A stretch of DNA of 64,000 nt from Takakia lepidozioides (taxonomy: Eukaryota > Streptophyta > Takakiopsida > Takakiales > Takakiaceae): contig CM060732.1 of assembly GCA_030704615.1 (NCBI GenBank), positions 69,977,053 to 70,041,052 on the forward strand, in the 5' to 3' direction. Below are positions 23,872-34,776 of the stretch, in pieces. The translations under genes and the position numbers were made by a program. The notes below the pieces were generated by a model that searched no databases, was not told the origin of the DNA, and saw only the letters and a program-made list of their open reading frames with translations. Position 1 is the first letter of the stretch. Every line of letters begins with the position of its first letter.

Positions 23872-24593
23872 TGTCGCGCACCTCCCTTCGGTAAGCTCCC
23901 CTTCACGTCATAGTTACTCGCTTTGATGCGCGCGCCTGACTCCCAACTTGGCCGCCGGGCCAACTTGGAGCTTCGGCTGCTCACCGGGACATAACGGTCC
24001 CCCTTTGCTTCCCACTAAACCCTCCACCTATTTGGGACTAGTGGAATTCCCTTTGGTAGATGGCAGTCCAGAACAACTCCCCACTCTTTGGTCGCTTTCC
24101 GGCTCGCTCGCTTACTCACTAGTTTTTGGTCACCAACGGGCTTGCACCGTTCTCGGGTTACTACTCCCTATATATACTTCTGTAGCTGTCCGCGGGGGTT
24201 CATAACCAGCCATGCCATTTTATGGCGAACCACCACGAAAACCCTCGACTCCCGGTGATGAGTCGCGGTGAGTCTTGGCCCACTCACCACGGCCCCTATG
24301 GACCGTGATGAGTCCCAAGACTCCCCACGACTCCCACCACGAGGTCTCCGCCCCATGGTGAGTCCTATGCCACCCCCACTAAGTCCCGCTAAGCTACCAC
24401 CACCCCTTGTGGAGCCACCCCCACCGCAACCCGGTGTGCGGGGCTCCACCTAGTGAGCGCCTCCGCCTCCTTCAGTGCCTTGGGCACTCAAGGGTGCTTC
24501 AGCCCCCCATACCTATCGCTGCCGATGCCCCCACCACAAGGGCAGCCCCTCATGTGTCCCGACCCCCTGCCCTCAAGGCAAAGGGCCGCGACA
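23872..24593 (-). repeat. 5' LTR of the nested chromovirus
   Basis: This is 722 bp, about 99% identical by eye to 17628-18352. As the 5' LTR (minus strand) it would hold the element promoter. It is followed by the second CTACG target copy at 24594-24598. Confidence 0.95.
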
Positions 24594-26198
24594 CTACGAG
24601 ACAACACTGCCAGATCAATAGCCAAATTCTTATATGAAAACATCATCACACGATTTGGTTGCCCACTGGAATTCGTCAGTGATCAGGGATCATATTTCAT
24701 AAATGATGCCATAAAATGCTTGACGAAGGAGTTCATGATTATACATCACAAGAGTACTGCTTACTATCCTCAAGGAAACGGTCAGGCCGAATCTACCAAC
24801 AAAATATTATGCACTATCTTAACCAAGATAGTAAATGCCAATCGTACAGATTGGGACACCAAGTTGAACACAACACTATTGGCATTCAGGACATCATACA
24901 AGGTGACCACGAAGCATACACCATTTCAACTGGTGTATGGAGCAGAGGCACTATTACCTATTGAATGTATGATACCCACACTACGAACCATAACTCATGA
25001 ACGATGGGGTTTAGAAGAATCCTTACGAGTCAGGGAATATGAGTTATTCCATTTGGAAGACGTTCGAGCAGATGCCGTAGATAATATGGCACGGATTCAG
25101 GAACAACGAAGGAAAAGAATATCCGAAGGGAAAGAGAAATCTTTCTTGGACGGGGACATTGTATTATGGTTACCAAAAATCAAGAAGATCAAACTGGGCG
25201 GAAAATTGAAAATGCCATGGATGGGACCATTTCAAATCAAAAGGGTACATGACAATGGAACTATTGATTTGCAAACCTTGGAACAAGGATTCGTGGGACG
25301 AATTAATATTAACAAGTTAAAAGGCTACCAGGGAATACATGACAAAGCCCTTATACATGATTTATACGCCAACGAGGAAGATCAAACTGAAGATGAGGAG
25401 CGCGAAACCACCAATGCCTACTACATTCATCACGACACGGTGAATCAGCATGTACTAAGACAGGTGGCAACACGAATTCAGGGCACCACGACGGCTAGAC
25501 CACCATTTATTTGGAGGACAACATTACCACCCCGTATATCGTATGGTGAACCGTGGCTAGCACAGATGCCCTACAGAACAGTGAACGAATATGAAACGGC
25601 CAACGAGTCACTGCTTGTGTTAAACTCCGAGATGTATGCTCCAGATCACCCCACCGACAGTGGTTATCATACGCCACTACCCTACGATCATAACACAGAG
25701 GCAGAACGATGGCGCAATCCAATGGATTGCCAAAAGACGGCCGATGATAAGGGCAAAGCCATTAAACCAAGCTGCAAGTACTGCGCCCACGCCGCCCATC
25801 TAAAAACGGACCACGTACCAAAGTGGATGAACATAGCTCAGAGGGATGAACATAAACTGACTGAAACTGGACAATCATCAACGACCATCAGTTTTAAGCA
25901 AAACAAATCACGAAGAAAAAACCAACGGAAGAAAATCAAGCACAAAAGGGATGAAGTTGTCTCAAAACCGTTACCAGAGGCTAAATGCTTCTTGGTAAGC
26001 CTAGGCCCAACAATTAAAGCTAACTACGCTTTAAACCTAGGCAACCAGCAGGACATAATTACCTCCACGAGAACCTCGAGAGAAGTTAGAGGAGAAACCT
26101 ACAGAGAGGAACCCCTACTTAAACCCAGGAGTGAACTCCTCACCTTCTCTTCCGCAAACTGGAAATTGACTAATTTTGAAATGAAACTTGGGCTATAG
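24594..26198 (+). pseudogene. Integrase C-terminal part of the outer gypsy element with a long C-terminal extension
   Basis: Continuing exactly from 17,627, the reading is LRDNTARSIAKFLYENI, then the second and third catalytic residues of the DDE core in FVSDQGSYF and PQGNGQAESTNK, then the GPF/Y-like module (KMPWMGPFQIKRV). There is no chromodomain. Instead about 260 residues follow, acidic and then Lys/Arg-rich, including CKYCAHAAHLKTDH, a possible C-x2-C...H zinc-binding cluster. The segment after the insertion is open to its stop. Function of the extension is unknown; the family is non-chromoviral gypsy (Tat/Athila-like by layout, inferred). Confidence 0.85.
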
Positions 26199-26480
26199 GA
26201 TTAAAGTCACAGCCCTCTTACCCCCTGCAATTGCCAGTGGAGGGGCAACTATGGGGGGTAAAATCCAAAAATTTCGCCAAAAAACGCAAGTAGTTGAGTA
26301 TCAAAGAGCTTGATTTTGCCAACGTCGACCAGTTAAAATATGCCACCTGACATATAATCACTTTTCTAACCGAGCCATCTCGCTATTCTCGCCACATGGG
26401 CTCTGGGTAGGATTCACAAGTGGCCCCGCCGCCGATTCTGGAGACAAAAATAAAACAAAATAAAACAACAACACTTCTTC
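26199..26480. other. 3' end of outer element and unassigned AT-rich flank
   Basis: A purine-rich tract (GGAGGGGC, then GGGGGGTAAAA at about 26,252) resembles a polypurine tract. The following 200 bp do not match the 11.06-11.88 kb region, so no LTR pair can be defined. Confidence 0.4.
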
Positions 26481-28275
26481 CCTTATGTATCTGTATGATT
26501 GTTATTTGGGGTATGATCTTTTAGGTACATGTTGGTACACGAAACTCTTCTCTGACAGTGTTTTTGTTCATAAACCAAGTGTTTTGAACCAATATGGAGG
26601 GACATGGACTGAGAGATTTGAATTGCTTCGCCATAACAAAAGAGTTTAACAACACGAAACTTTTCTCTGACAGTGTTTTTGTTCAAAATCCTGCATGGTT
26701 TTGAACCAATATGGAGGAACATGGACTGAGGGATTTGAATTGCTTCGCCAGAACAAAAAGAGTTTCTCAACATGAAACTCTTCTCTGAAAGTGTTTCTGT
26801 TCAAAAACCTGCATGCTTTTGAACCAATATGGAGGGACATGGACTCATGGATTTTAATTGTTTTGCCATAACAAAAAGAGTTTCTCAACACGAAACTCTT
26901 CTCTGGCAGTGTTTTTGTTCAAAAACCTGCATATTTTGAACCAATATGAGGGACATGGACTGAGAGATTTGAATTGTTTTATCATAACAAAAGAATTTCT
27001 CAACACGAAACTCTTCTCTGACAGTGTTTTCTACATATTTTGAACCAATATGAAGGGACATAGACTGAGAGATTTAAATTGCTTCGCCATAACAGAAGAG
27101 TTTATCAAGGAGACTCTTCTCTGATAGTGTTTTCTGCATGCTTTTGAACCAATATGGGGGGACATGGATTGAGAGCTTTAAATTGCTTCGCCATAACAAA
27201 AGAGTTTCTCAACACGAAACTCTTCTCTGACAGTATATTTGTTCAAAAACCTGCATGTTTTTGAACCAATATGGAGGGACGTGGACTGAGAGATTTGAAT
27301 TGCTTCGCCATAGCAAAAGAGTTTCTCAATACGAAACTCTTATCTGACGGTGTTTTTGTTCAAAAATCTGCATGCTTTTGAACCAATATCGAGGGGAATG
27401 GACTGAAATATTTGAATTGCTTCGCCTTACAAAAGAGTTTCTCAACACGAAACTCTTCTGTGACAGTATTTTTGTTCAAAAACCTGCATGCTTTTGAACC
27501 AATATGGAGGGACGTGGACTTAGAGATTTGAATTGCTTCGTTATAACAAAAGAGTTTCTCAATACGAAACTCTTTTGGGATAGTTTATTTGTTCAAAAAC
27601 CTGCATGCTTTTGAACCAGTATGGAGGGACATGGACTGCGATATTTGACTTGCTTCGCCATAACAAAAGAGTTTCTCAATACAAAACTCTTCTCTGACAA
27701 TGTTTTTGTTCATAAACCTGCCTGTTTGGAACCAATATGGAGGGACATGGACTAAGAGATTCGAATTGTTTCGCCATAACAAAAAAGTTTCTCAACACGA
27801 AACTCTTCTATGACAATGTTATGGCTCAAAAACCTGCATGCTTTCGAACAAATATGGAGGGATATGGACTGAGGGATTTGAACTCTTTGTTGTGACAAAA
27901 GAGTTTCTCAACACAAAACTCTTGTCTGAAGATGTTTTTGGAGGGATATAAACTGAGAGATTTGAACTATTTGGCCGTAACAAAAGAGTATTTCAACATG
28001 AAACTCTTGTCTGACAGTGTATATTTGTTCAAAAACCAGTATGCTTTGAGACAATATGGAGGTATTGAATTGAGGGAATTGAACTGCTTTCCAATAACAA
28101 AAGAGTTTCTCAACAAGAAACTCATGTCTGACATTGTTCTTGTTCAAAAACTTGCATGCTGTTGAACCAATATTGAGAGATATCAACTGAGGGATTTGAA
28201 CTGCTTCGTCGTGACAAAAGAGTTTTTCAAAACGAAACTCTTGTCTGACAGTATATTTGTTCAAAAACATGTGCG
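26480..28275. repeat. Tandem array of about 117-bp units with a GAGTTTC/GAAACTC hairpin
   Basis: About 15 units contain, in order, GAACCAATATGGAGGGACAT, ATTTGAATTGCTTCGCCAT, AACAAAAGAGTTTCTCAACA, CGAAACTCTTCTCTGACAGT and GTTCAAAAACCTGCATG. AAGAGTTTC and GAAACTCTT form a 9-bp stem around a 7-base loop. The right end (after 27,900) is more diverged and some units are truncated. Apparent peptides in either strand are repeat artefacts. Confidence 0.9.
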
Positions 28276-28813
28276 ATTTTCTCTGGGCATCTCAAGAATA
28301 TTTTTCATATTTTTTCATGTTTGTGAGCATCGTAACTGCACGCTACCCAACTTCTCTTCAAGGATAAGAGTTTCGCACTGCAAATGCATATCTCAATATG
28401 TAATTGTACTAGTTGTTAGGAGAGAGAGTTTCGCTCTGCAAAAATATACATGGGTAGGGCTTTTAAAAGTAACATATTCATCATTTCAGCTATAGTGTGA
28501 TTTCTTCTCAGGCTGGTTGGTACACAGTTTCGTCGTGCGAAATTATCCATGGGTGATGATCTTAAACTTAAGGTTAGGCCTCACTACCCACTCTAATGTC
28601 TGTTATGAAAAGGGCCTGATATTGTGTGAGCACAACGTCAGAAAAAACCACGCTTATAGGGTAACATGTTCATCAGGTATAGGGGCTACTTGTTCTTCAT
28701 GTTTTAGTTTCGTAAAATTGTTAGTTTCGCCAATTCCGTTTCGCTGTGGAAATTTCGCGGAAATTTTGTGGAAATTCGGGGAATATGCCCTTGTGCTCAC
28801 GCGCTACCTAACC
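28276..28813. other. Intergenic, no gene seen
   Basis: The sequence is AT-rich with a few repeated GTTTCGCTCTGCAAA-like words. No coding potential is recognised. Confidence 0.4.
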
Positions 28814-29520
28814 TCATGGGATCACAGATAACACAATGGATGTCATTGCCAAATAAAATGACAAGCTGTCACACACTATAAAAATTATTACCGGGAGTTG
28901 TTCATAGGTTATTGATGCATTGTTGTTTTCATAACCAAGAGGAGGTTGCAATGGTCCAACAAAAGAGGCAGTTGCGACCAATGCAGCTGTCACTGAGATG
29001 GCATTTGCGGCTGCAGTGAGATTTTCTTTAATATCCCGTGTGATGGTAACCACCTCTTCATACCACCATGCACGATCCTCCTCTGTCGCGGAAACTCCAT
29101 GATGAGGAGTATTTCCTTGACGATCTTTCTCCCATATGTCCAAACCGGCTTGCAACAACAAATTGATACACCTTTTCTTCCCACTAGATCTTTTAGAACT
29201 ATCTTTTGTTTTTCTATTTTTCCATCTGCGTTGCAAAGCATAATAATTTACAACATCACCCAAATGTTACTTTTTGTTACCATCATGAGATAGAACTGCA
29301 TTTGACGCTGTTAAATGTAGTGCGGTTTCCTTCAGAGGTCCTCCTTTAACCAATGGGTCAAATAAGTTGTTGTCCAAGATCAATCTTACACCTTCTGGAT
29401 GCCCAACAACAACAACAATATGCAACACACTAAGATTGACCTCCAGATTCACCTTCGACCAATGATTGTGGTCCCAGCTAGTGTCAACCGAAGACTTGTT
29501 GTCAAGTCTTCCGGAATCGT
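28814..29520 (-). pseudogene. Ankyrin/PGG-domain protein fragment
   Basis: On the minus strand an ankyrin-like stretch (ETALHLTASNAVLSHDG) is followed in the same frame by one TAA (29264-29266, probably from CAA). An ankyrin remnant (CINLLLQAGLDIWEKDRQGN) and a PGG domain come next, with NAISVTAALVATASFVGPLQ and a hydrophobic second segment (VIIFIVCDSLSFYLAMTSIV) that would span a membrane. The PGG turn itself is degenerate (LQPPLGY). Proteins of this family are plant membrane ankyrin proteins. The 5' part is missing; the fragment abuts PPR sequence in the opposite orientation. Confidence 0.75.
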
Positions 29521-29589
29521 ACGCTCTATCATTCTGACAAACATTAATCCATTGGTCAGCTCGAGCAGCAAATCACTTTCTCATTGTTG

Positions 29590-30636
29590 TATATATTGTC
29601 AGTGGGATGAACAGGATGTCGCGACGTATGTGTTGCTATCAAACATCTATGCCGCAGCTGGAAGGTCGATAGTGCAAAGATGAGAAAAATGATGAAGGTC
29701 AAAGGGGTTAGAAAGGATCCAAATCGCTACTGCTTTGAGGTTGGCAACAGGATGCACTGTCATGGTTTTAGTTATGGTTAACTAGAATTACCTACTTCTA
29801 GTTAACTAGGACATTTTGGATATTTATATTTGTATTTTGTGTGTTGGGACTTCATTTGGTCTCATATACCAAATGAGGTGTACGTCAAGCCTCACTTGGG
29901 ACATGGGAAAGAGGTTTTCCCTTGTGAGTGTTGAGGAGGGCTCATCTTCTTGTAGTTGAGCCTCCATGAGCCTCTCTCACCTCCATAGCTCTAGGTATTG
30001 AGAAGGAGTGTGTTGAGGGCTTTGTAGGGTGGATTCCTTAAGCAAAGGTGCCCTTGGCTTGACTTAGTTTATGTGATAGAGTGGATTTCACTTGGAAGGA
30101 TTAGGGCTTGTTCTTAGTGTGATTGCTTCATGCTTAGAGGGCTTTCATTGTCTTCCACATTACTCATCTCTTATCATTGTGGCATAGCTTTCTAGGATTG
30201 TATGCTTAGAATGTGTGGTGGACAACGATGTATATAGTGACACGATGCTTAGGTGCACGACAACACACCTTTGTTGTAGATGACAACTTGCATCCCAAAA
30301 TCAAGGAAATCCATTGCTGAGTTGAGAAGATTGTATGGGCAGATGAAGGAGGCAGGGTATGTGCTTGACACACATTTTGTATTGCATGATGTGGAGAAGG
30401 AGCAAAAAGAATTTTCTCTTTGCTACCACAGTGAGAAGCTGGCCATTGGTTTTGGGCTGATCAGCAGGGCCCTTAGGATGCCTCTCCATCTCATCAAGAA
30501 TCTTTGGGTGTGTGGTGATTGCCACACCTCCACCAAGTTCATCTCAAAGATTGTTGGCCGAGCAATTGTTGTACAAGACGCTAACCATTTTCACCACTTT
30601 GAAGATGGGGTTTGTTCTTGTGGGGATTACTGGTGA
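29590..30636 (+). pseudogene. PPR protein C-terminus (E/E+ and DYW deaminase-like domain), interrupted
   Basis: The left part gives WDEQDVATYVLLSNIYAAAG and, after a frame change, RKMMKVKGVRKDPNRYCFEV, typical of the PPR E region. After a 528-bp insert the reading resumes with AELRRLYGQMKEAGYVLDTH, the HSEKLA zinc/active-site block, CGDCHTSTKFISKIVGR and the terminal FHHFEDGVCSCGDYW. DYW proteins edit C to U in organelle RNA. No PPR repeats remain upstream, and there is a frameshift, a stop near the right junction and the insertion, so it is a pseudogene. Confidence 0.88.
29758..30285. mobile_element. Solo-LTR-like insertion within the PPR-DYW pseudogene
   Basis: The insert starts TGTCAT and ends ATGACA, short inverted termini with TG...CA as in LTRs, and interrupts the E+ region between GNRMH and LHPKIKEI. 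It contains no ORF. No convincing target duplication is visible, so the exact ends may be off by a few bases. Confidence 0.55.
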
Positions 30637-31250
30637 AAAGATGTTTTCTTGGAAAGGTTTCTGTAACTTGTGTCGACGATGTCCAAGCCTGGAACAAAAT
30701 CATAACCTCAATGGGTTCAAACTTCAAACGTACCCATCAAATGCTTAACCATCTTTAAGCTAGTATTTCTTTGTTGGTGTAAGAAAACTGTGTGTTTGTG
30801 TGAGAGGGCATCAATTGTTCGTTAGACTTAGAACTGTCGAGAAAGGAACGAAGGAATCGACTCACTGGGGATGTTTGTATCCATGTTGGAAAATTCGGCA
30901 TTGCATCTGAGTTTGGAGGGCAAGATTAGATTATCTATCTAGAGATTCTTTACAATCTGTGAAGATAAATGCCAATGAAGTACCCACTCACCTCACGAGA
31001 TCAATCTTGAAAAGAAGTCATAATTTTGAGAATCTCGCCTCTCACTTGAGATATTCAGAGAATCAGTACAAATCTCACAACGCTCGTCGAGCTCATGAGA
31101 TTTGCGACCTCGTTCGGCCCGATATATCTAAGTTAGGAAAAGTTTTGCCGGTAACTTACCCAGGCTTCTCTTGCATAATTTGGGATAAGGTGTCGAAGTA
31201 GCCACGTGGGCTGATCTCGCACGAGTTAAGGTCAATGCCGTCACTTTGGC
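30637..31250. other. Intergenic, no gene seen
   Basis: No coding or repeat signal is recognised between the DYW stop and the heat shock gene promoter. A GAGCTCATGAGATTTGCGAC-like word near 31,090 is isolated. Confidence 0.4.
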
Positions 31251-31269
31251 TTGTCGCGACTCACAAGCG

Positions 31270-31416
31270 TGGTTCTAGAGAGGGCCGAGTCTGAAAGCTC
31301 TCTGTTTGGGCAGGGATGGTCTAGAAGCTCCATGGCACATTCTAGAGAGGGCGAGAGAGTTCTCACAGACAGCAACGGCATGGGTGATGCGTATCCTTTG
31401 GAGTTCCATAAATACT
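31270..31416 (+). promoter_or_regulatory. Heat-shock-type promoter: HSE-like elements and TATA box
   Basis: Imperfect nGAAnnTTC arrays are visible: GTCTAGAAGCTCC (31319-31331), TTCTAGAG words near 31,273 and 31,340, and GAGAGTTCTC near 31,355. A TATA-like CATAAATA lies at 31407-31414. The layout fits heat shock factor control of the gene downstream. Each HSE has one or two mismatches, so strength cannot be judged by eye. Confidence 0.5.
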
Positions 31417-31611
31417 CGCTCGTTCTCCGACCTTGGCAAGTGTTTTAACTGACTTTCCTTCCACTTATCGGACCTGAAGTTCTTCGTCTCTGCCCAGTCA
31501 GGGGATAGGGTGGAGATTCCGAGTCTCTCAGTCCTACTTTGGTGTGAAATATCGCCGGTGTAGCTGGGTTCTGAGCTTGCATTTGTCCTTCAGCTCGACA
31601 GAGGTTTTTGG

Positions 31612-31900
31612 GTAAGTATCCAGGTTCCCTGTTGGCGTTGTGAGTCGAAACGCTGTTAGTCTCTCAGTTGGAGGACATCTTCACCCGTTTTTCTCCTATC
31701 GTTGTTTTCTTCGTGGTTTGTATTCGGTTGCGTTTCAGACTTAGTCATGGAAAGTTTGAGTTGTGTGAAGGATGTTACTTCTTTCTCCGAGTCCCAAGTA
31801 TTTCAGCTGTCGAGTCAGCTATATATCCGTCTTTCTGACATTCGCCTTACCCACGTGGTCTGTTGTGATGACGTTCTCACATTGCTTCGCAATTTTGCAG
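31612..31900 (+). other. Probable 5'-UTR intron of the heat shock gene
   Basis: A near-consensus donor (G|GTAAGTAT) at 31612 and a T-rich acceptor (AATTTTGCAG) ending at 31900 bracket 289 bp just ahead of the start codon at 31921. Splicing would shorten a leader of about 480 nt to under 200 nt. Confidence 0.5.
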
Positions 31901-31920
31901 TTTAAAAGTCAAGATTTGTC

Positions 31921-33263
31921 ATGGCCGCTTGTGCCATCGCAACTCCGGTTACGATGCTTGGAGTTCCATCTGTGATGCCCGCTCGCGCTGCTTCAGCAAA
32001 GCTCGCGTGCTTGAAAGCCTCGTTCTTTGGAATGAAAGAGGGGTTTACTTACAAGGGAAAGTATGTTAACGCGATCCGTCTCCAGCCAGGCGTCCGCCCA
32101 ATGGCTACCTCTGCTGCACGGGAGGGCAACGGTTCAGGAGACTCAAGCTCCAGCATTAACGTCCAGATTACCACTCCCGATGGAGGTGTCGCTAATCGCC
32201 CAAGAGGGAGAGGAAGAGGCAGATCCGACCTCGCCACACCATTGGGGGGACTTCTTGGTAAGAAATTATGTGGAGAACTATCTGAATCATCAGTTTTTCT
32301 AGTTCGTCTTTTTGCGGGCGGTTTGCTTCTTGAACTTGCGCACATTGCTTTTAAAGAGTACCGAATTATCAGAAACCCAGTTAGTCCTTACTGAGATCAC
32401 AGAATATTTCAAGATAAAGTTGGAGTTCTGCTCCAGAGATTTGGAGGCAGTTGCTGCTCTTCTAGACGCACCGTTTCTAGCGAACAGAAGACTGAGTCCT
32501 GCCAGGTCCTCCACGCGATGTTATTCGCCATGGAGTTGACTGTTCCACGTTGTTATGGCTGCAGATTTGTGGGATCCCTTCCTTTCCTCGAGGAGTCTGT
32601 TGCAGATGATGGACACAGTTGACCGCTACTTTGATGATCCTTTCTATTCCACTCCATCACGTGCCACCCAAAACACCACCACGTCAGCGGCTCGCACCCC
32701 TTGGGACGTCATGGAGGACGCAGAAGGCTTTAAGCTCCGGGTGGACATGCCAGGGCTCAGCAAGGAGGAGGTAGACATTCAATGGTAGAGCGTGTTACGC
32801 ATTACAGCTGGAGCTGGAGAAGTTAGGAATGTGACTATGGTTCAGATGCCTGAATGGGTGATGAAGCTACTTCTGGGTTTGGGAAGTATTTTTTCACATG
32901 TGGTCCATAATGTAATGTCCCTGTGGATTGTTGAAGTACACATTCCTTTTGAGTGTTTGTGCAGTTGTTTCAGTTCCTCCCATCATTAATACAATCAAAT
33001 TTGTATCTGAAATGATTCAGGTGAACGTGACAGTTGAAGACGGGACTTTAGTCATCAAGGGCGAGCACAAAGCAGAAGAGAATGATGGTGAGGACAAATG
33101 GGTTTCCAGAAGCTATGGATCTTACAGCACGCGGGTGCTTCTCCCGGACTACGTACAAGTTGATAAGATCAAAGCAAAACTTAGTAATGGAGTACTGAAT
33201 GTGGTGGTGCCAAAGGTAAAGACGGAGAAGAAGAAAGCAGTCATCGATGTGCAAGTAGGCTGA
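31921..33263 (+). CDS. HSP21: Plastid-targeted small heat shock protein (HSP21 type), three exons
   Basis: The exons are 31921-32257, 32565-32770 and 33021-33263; phases match (1, then 0) and give 261 residues. The first exon is a Ser/Ala/Arg-rich, acid-poor N-terminus suited to a plastid transit peptide, ending in a Gly/Arg stretch. Exon 2 begins the mature region with DLWDPFLSSRSLLQMMDTVD, matching the amphipathic Met-rich segment of plastid sHSPs. The alpha-crystallin domain starts at TPWDVMEDAEGFKLRVDMPG, crosses the second junction as LSKEE|VNVTVEDGTLVIKGE and includes KLSNGVLNVVVPK. The product is an ATP-independent chaperone holding unfolding plastid proteins. All motifs are intact. 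A mitochondrial location is possible but less likely because of the Met-rich block. Confidence 0.9.
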
Positions 33264-33645
33264 GAAGGCTGCATGCACAGTGTGGCCTACCTACACAGCT
33301 GTGATTCAGCTGATAAACCCTGTCTCATGGTCTCTGTACAGGCGAACCTGAATTGCATCTGACAGTTTCATTAGTAGTTTCAAAAGGAAACAAGAGCATT
33401 GACGTCGTAGGTTATGGGTGAGCATTCTGTGAGCTCGATGTAGTGGGTTCTGCCATTCTGGGCCATTGCCACGGCAAGGGCTCTGCAAAAATATACCTTG
33501 GACTCAGCTTTGAACTGTTTGGCTATATGAGAAGCACCCAAGAGGTTTTTGAGAGCATTGCTGCTTCTTACACACGAAAGGGTGTGCTTTGGCTGGATAT
33601 TAGCCTTAAGTTAGACTCATTCCTAGTCAATATATGAAGGAAGCG
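33264..33645 (+). other. Likely 3' UTR and flank of the heat shock gene
   Basis: No coding region is seen after the stop. The polyadenylation site cannot be placed with confidence. Confidence 0.4.
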
Positions 33646-33680
33646 AGTTTGTTTGTTTGTTTGTTTGTTTGTTTGTTAGC
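33646..33680. repeat. GTTT tetranucleotide microsatellite
   Basis: There are about seven to eight perfect copies of GTTT. Confidence 0.95.
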
Positions 33681-33689
33681 GTCATTGAG

Positions 33690-34540
33690 ATCTCCCAAAC
33701 CACGGGGCCCCAGCCCTGGTGCTTGGTGCTGTTGGAAAATCCTTGATGAGGAGGGATGCACCGGCTTAGGCTTGGTGTGGGAGATATAGAATTTCAAGTA
33801 CTTTTGGTCTCTGGAAATTTGGGAAAAATTAGCAAAGTGGACTTCCTCGACCATTTATTGATCCTTCATGTGGGAAATTTCGAATTTCAAGTACTTTCAA
33901 TTCGATGGAGATTCGCTAAAAATAGCAAAGTGGATATACCAATATACAAAATCTCGCCACGGAAGATAGTAAAAAAAAGGCAAAACTCAAAAAGCAAATA
34001 AGTTTTGTTGGAACATTTCATGTTCGTGATGGTTGATACGAAATTCGAAATATGGCAATCGCAGTGGACCTGATGTTGTTGGCAGGGAGTAGCGAAACGA
34101 TTCCTAAATAATTCTGTTACATGAACATCGGCAGTAAGCACCTTGCAGCACATATGATTCTTGAGATTGTTTGCACGGGTTATTTGTGTTTGTGCTTTCA
34201 AGTGGCGAACATTTCCGCCATGGTGCGGAAGACGTGCATTAGTCACATTAAACGGTTGATGTGATACCATTTCACAAATGTATCACAACGCATTTGTGAA
34301 AATGTATCACATGAACCGTTCCATGTGGCCTACGGGAGTCTTCGATGGGTAGGAGATCAATGTGGCCTACGAGATCTACTTCCGTCAACAAACATGTGAT
34401 CATTTCAGAAACGCTAGAACTTTAAAGCGACGATGGGCAAGGTTCTTCATCCAGATGTTCAACATGCTGAGATCTTCTGTAATGTCTCTTGCTTCGTAAT
34501 GAGGTGCTTCTCCAATTCTTATTTTTCCAATGTTAATATC
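33690..34540. other. Intergenic stretch with a short two-copy repeat and a hairpin
   Basis: Two diverged copies of a unit of about 65 bp occur (near 33,775-33,842 and 33,868-33,936), sharing GTGGGA, AATTTCAAGTACTTT and AATAGCAAAGTGGA words. A stem TTTCACAAATG with CATTTGTGAAA lies at about 34,269-34,300. No gene is seen. Confidence 0.5.
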
Positions 34541-34543
34541 TTC

Positions 34544-34696
34544 CATCTGGAACATATCCACACATGCGTATATAACTTAAAAAAAACAAATGACCATCAA
34601 AACTGGAAGCTGGGGATGAGGCTTATAAAAGTTGAGATGGTCATTTGTTTTTTTAAGGATTTATGCACACATATGTGGATCTGTTTCAGGTGGAGA
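34544..34696. repeat. Fold-back of about 150 nt: miRNA-precursor-like hairpin or small MITE
   Basis: The left arm, about 34544-34605, pairs with the right arm, about 34637-34696, at roughly 80% over 60 bases. It includes the perfect block AAAAAAACAAATGACCATC against GATGGTCATTTGTTTTTTT. The loop is about 31 nt. No target duplication is evident. Confidence 0.6.
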
Positions 34697-34776
34697 ATAT
34701 TAACATATTGGATAAAGTGGACATGGAGAAGCACCGCATTACGAGGCAGGAGACATTACAAAAAGAGCTTCAAAGG

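Larger units (their letters stand above)
17628..24593 (-). mobile_element. Complete nested chromovirus (Ty3/gypsy, Tekay-like), 6,966 bp
   Basis: The element has two LTRs beginning TG and ending CA, a 5-bp target duplication, a primer binding site, gag-pol and a C-terminal chromodomain, all on the minus strand. The LTRs differ by about five substitutions and a few single-base indels in 722-725 bp, so the insertion is relatively young. It sits in the integrase of an older gypsy element. Two in-frame stops and two frameshifts in gag-pol mean this copy is probably inactive, despite the intact structure. Confidence 0.95.
11880..26270 (+). mobile_element. Outer Ty3/gypsy element (non-chromodomain), split by a nested chromovirus
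   Basis: Gag, zinc knuckle, protease, reverse transcriptase, RNase H and integrase lie on the plus strand from about 11.9 to 26.2 kb, with 6,966 bp of foreign element inserted at 17,628. Removing the insert rejoins the integrase codons exactly. A polypurine-like GGGGGG tract sits near 26,250. The gag linker (11.89-12.28 kb) stands in front of gag rather than between gag and protease, unlike the related copy at 43.8 kb, so this copy is rearranged. Several stops and shifts make it non-autonomous. Confidence 0.8.

Noticed and set aside
26483-28270. Frames with repeated LHIGSK/MSLHIGS peptides
   Set aside because: Translations of the 117-bp array.
32555-32788. Separate small heat shock ORF starting at ATG 32555
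   Set aside because: The ATG overlaps the intron acceptor; splicing from exon 1 gives the family-consistent junction and the frame beyond 32770 is intronic.
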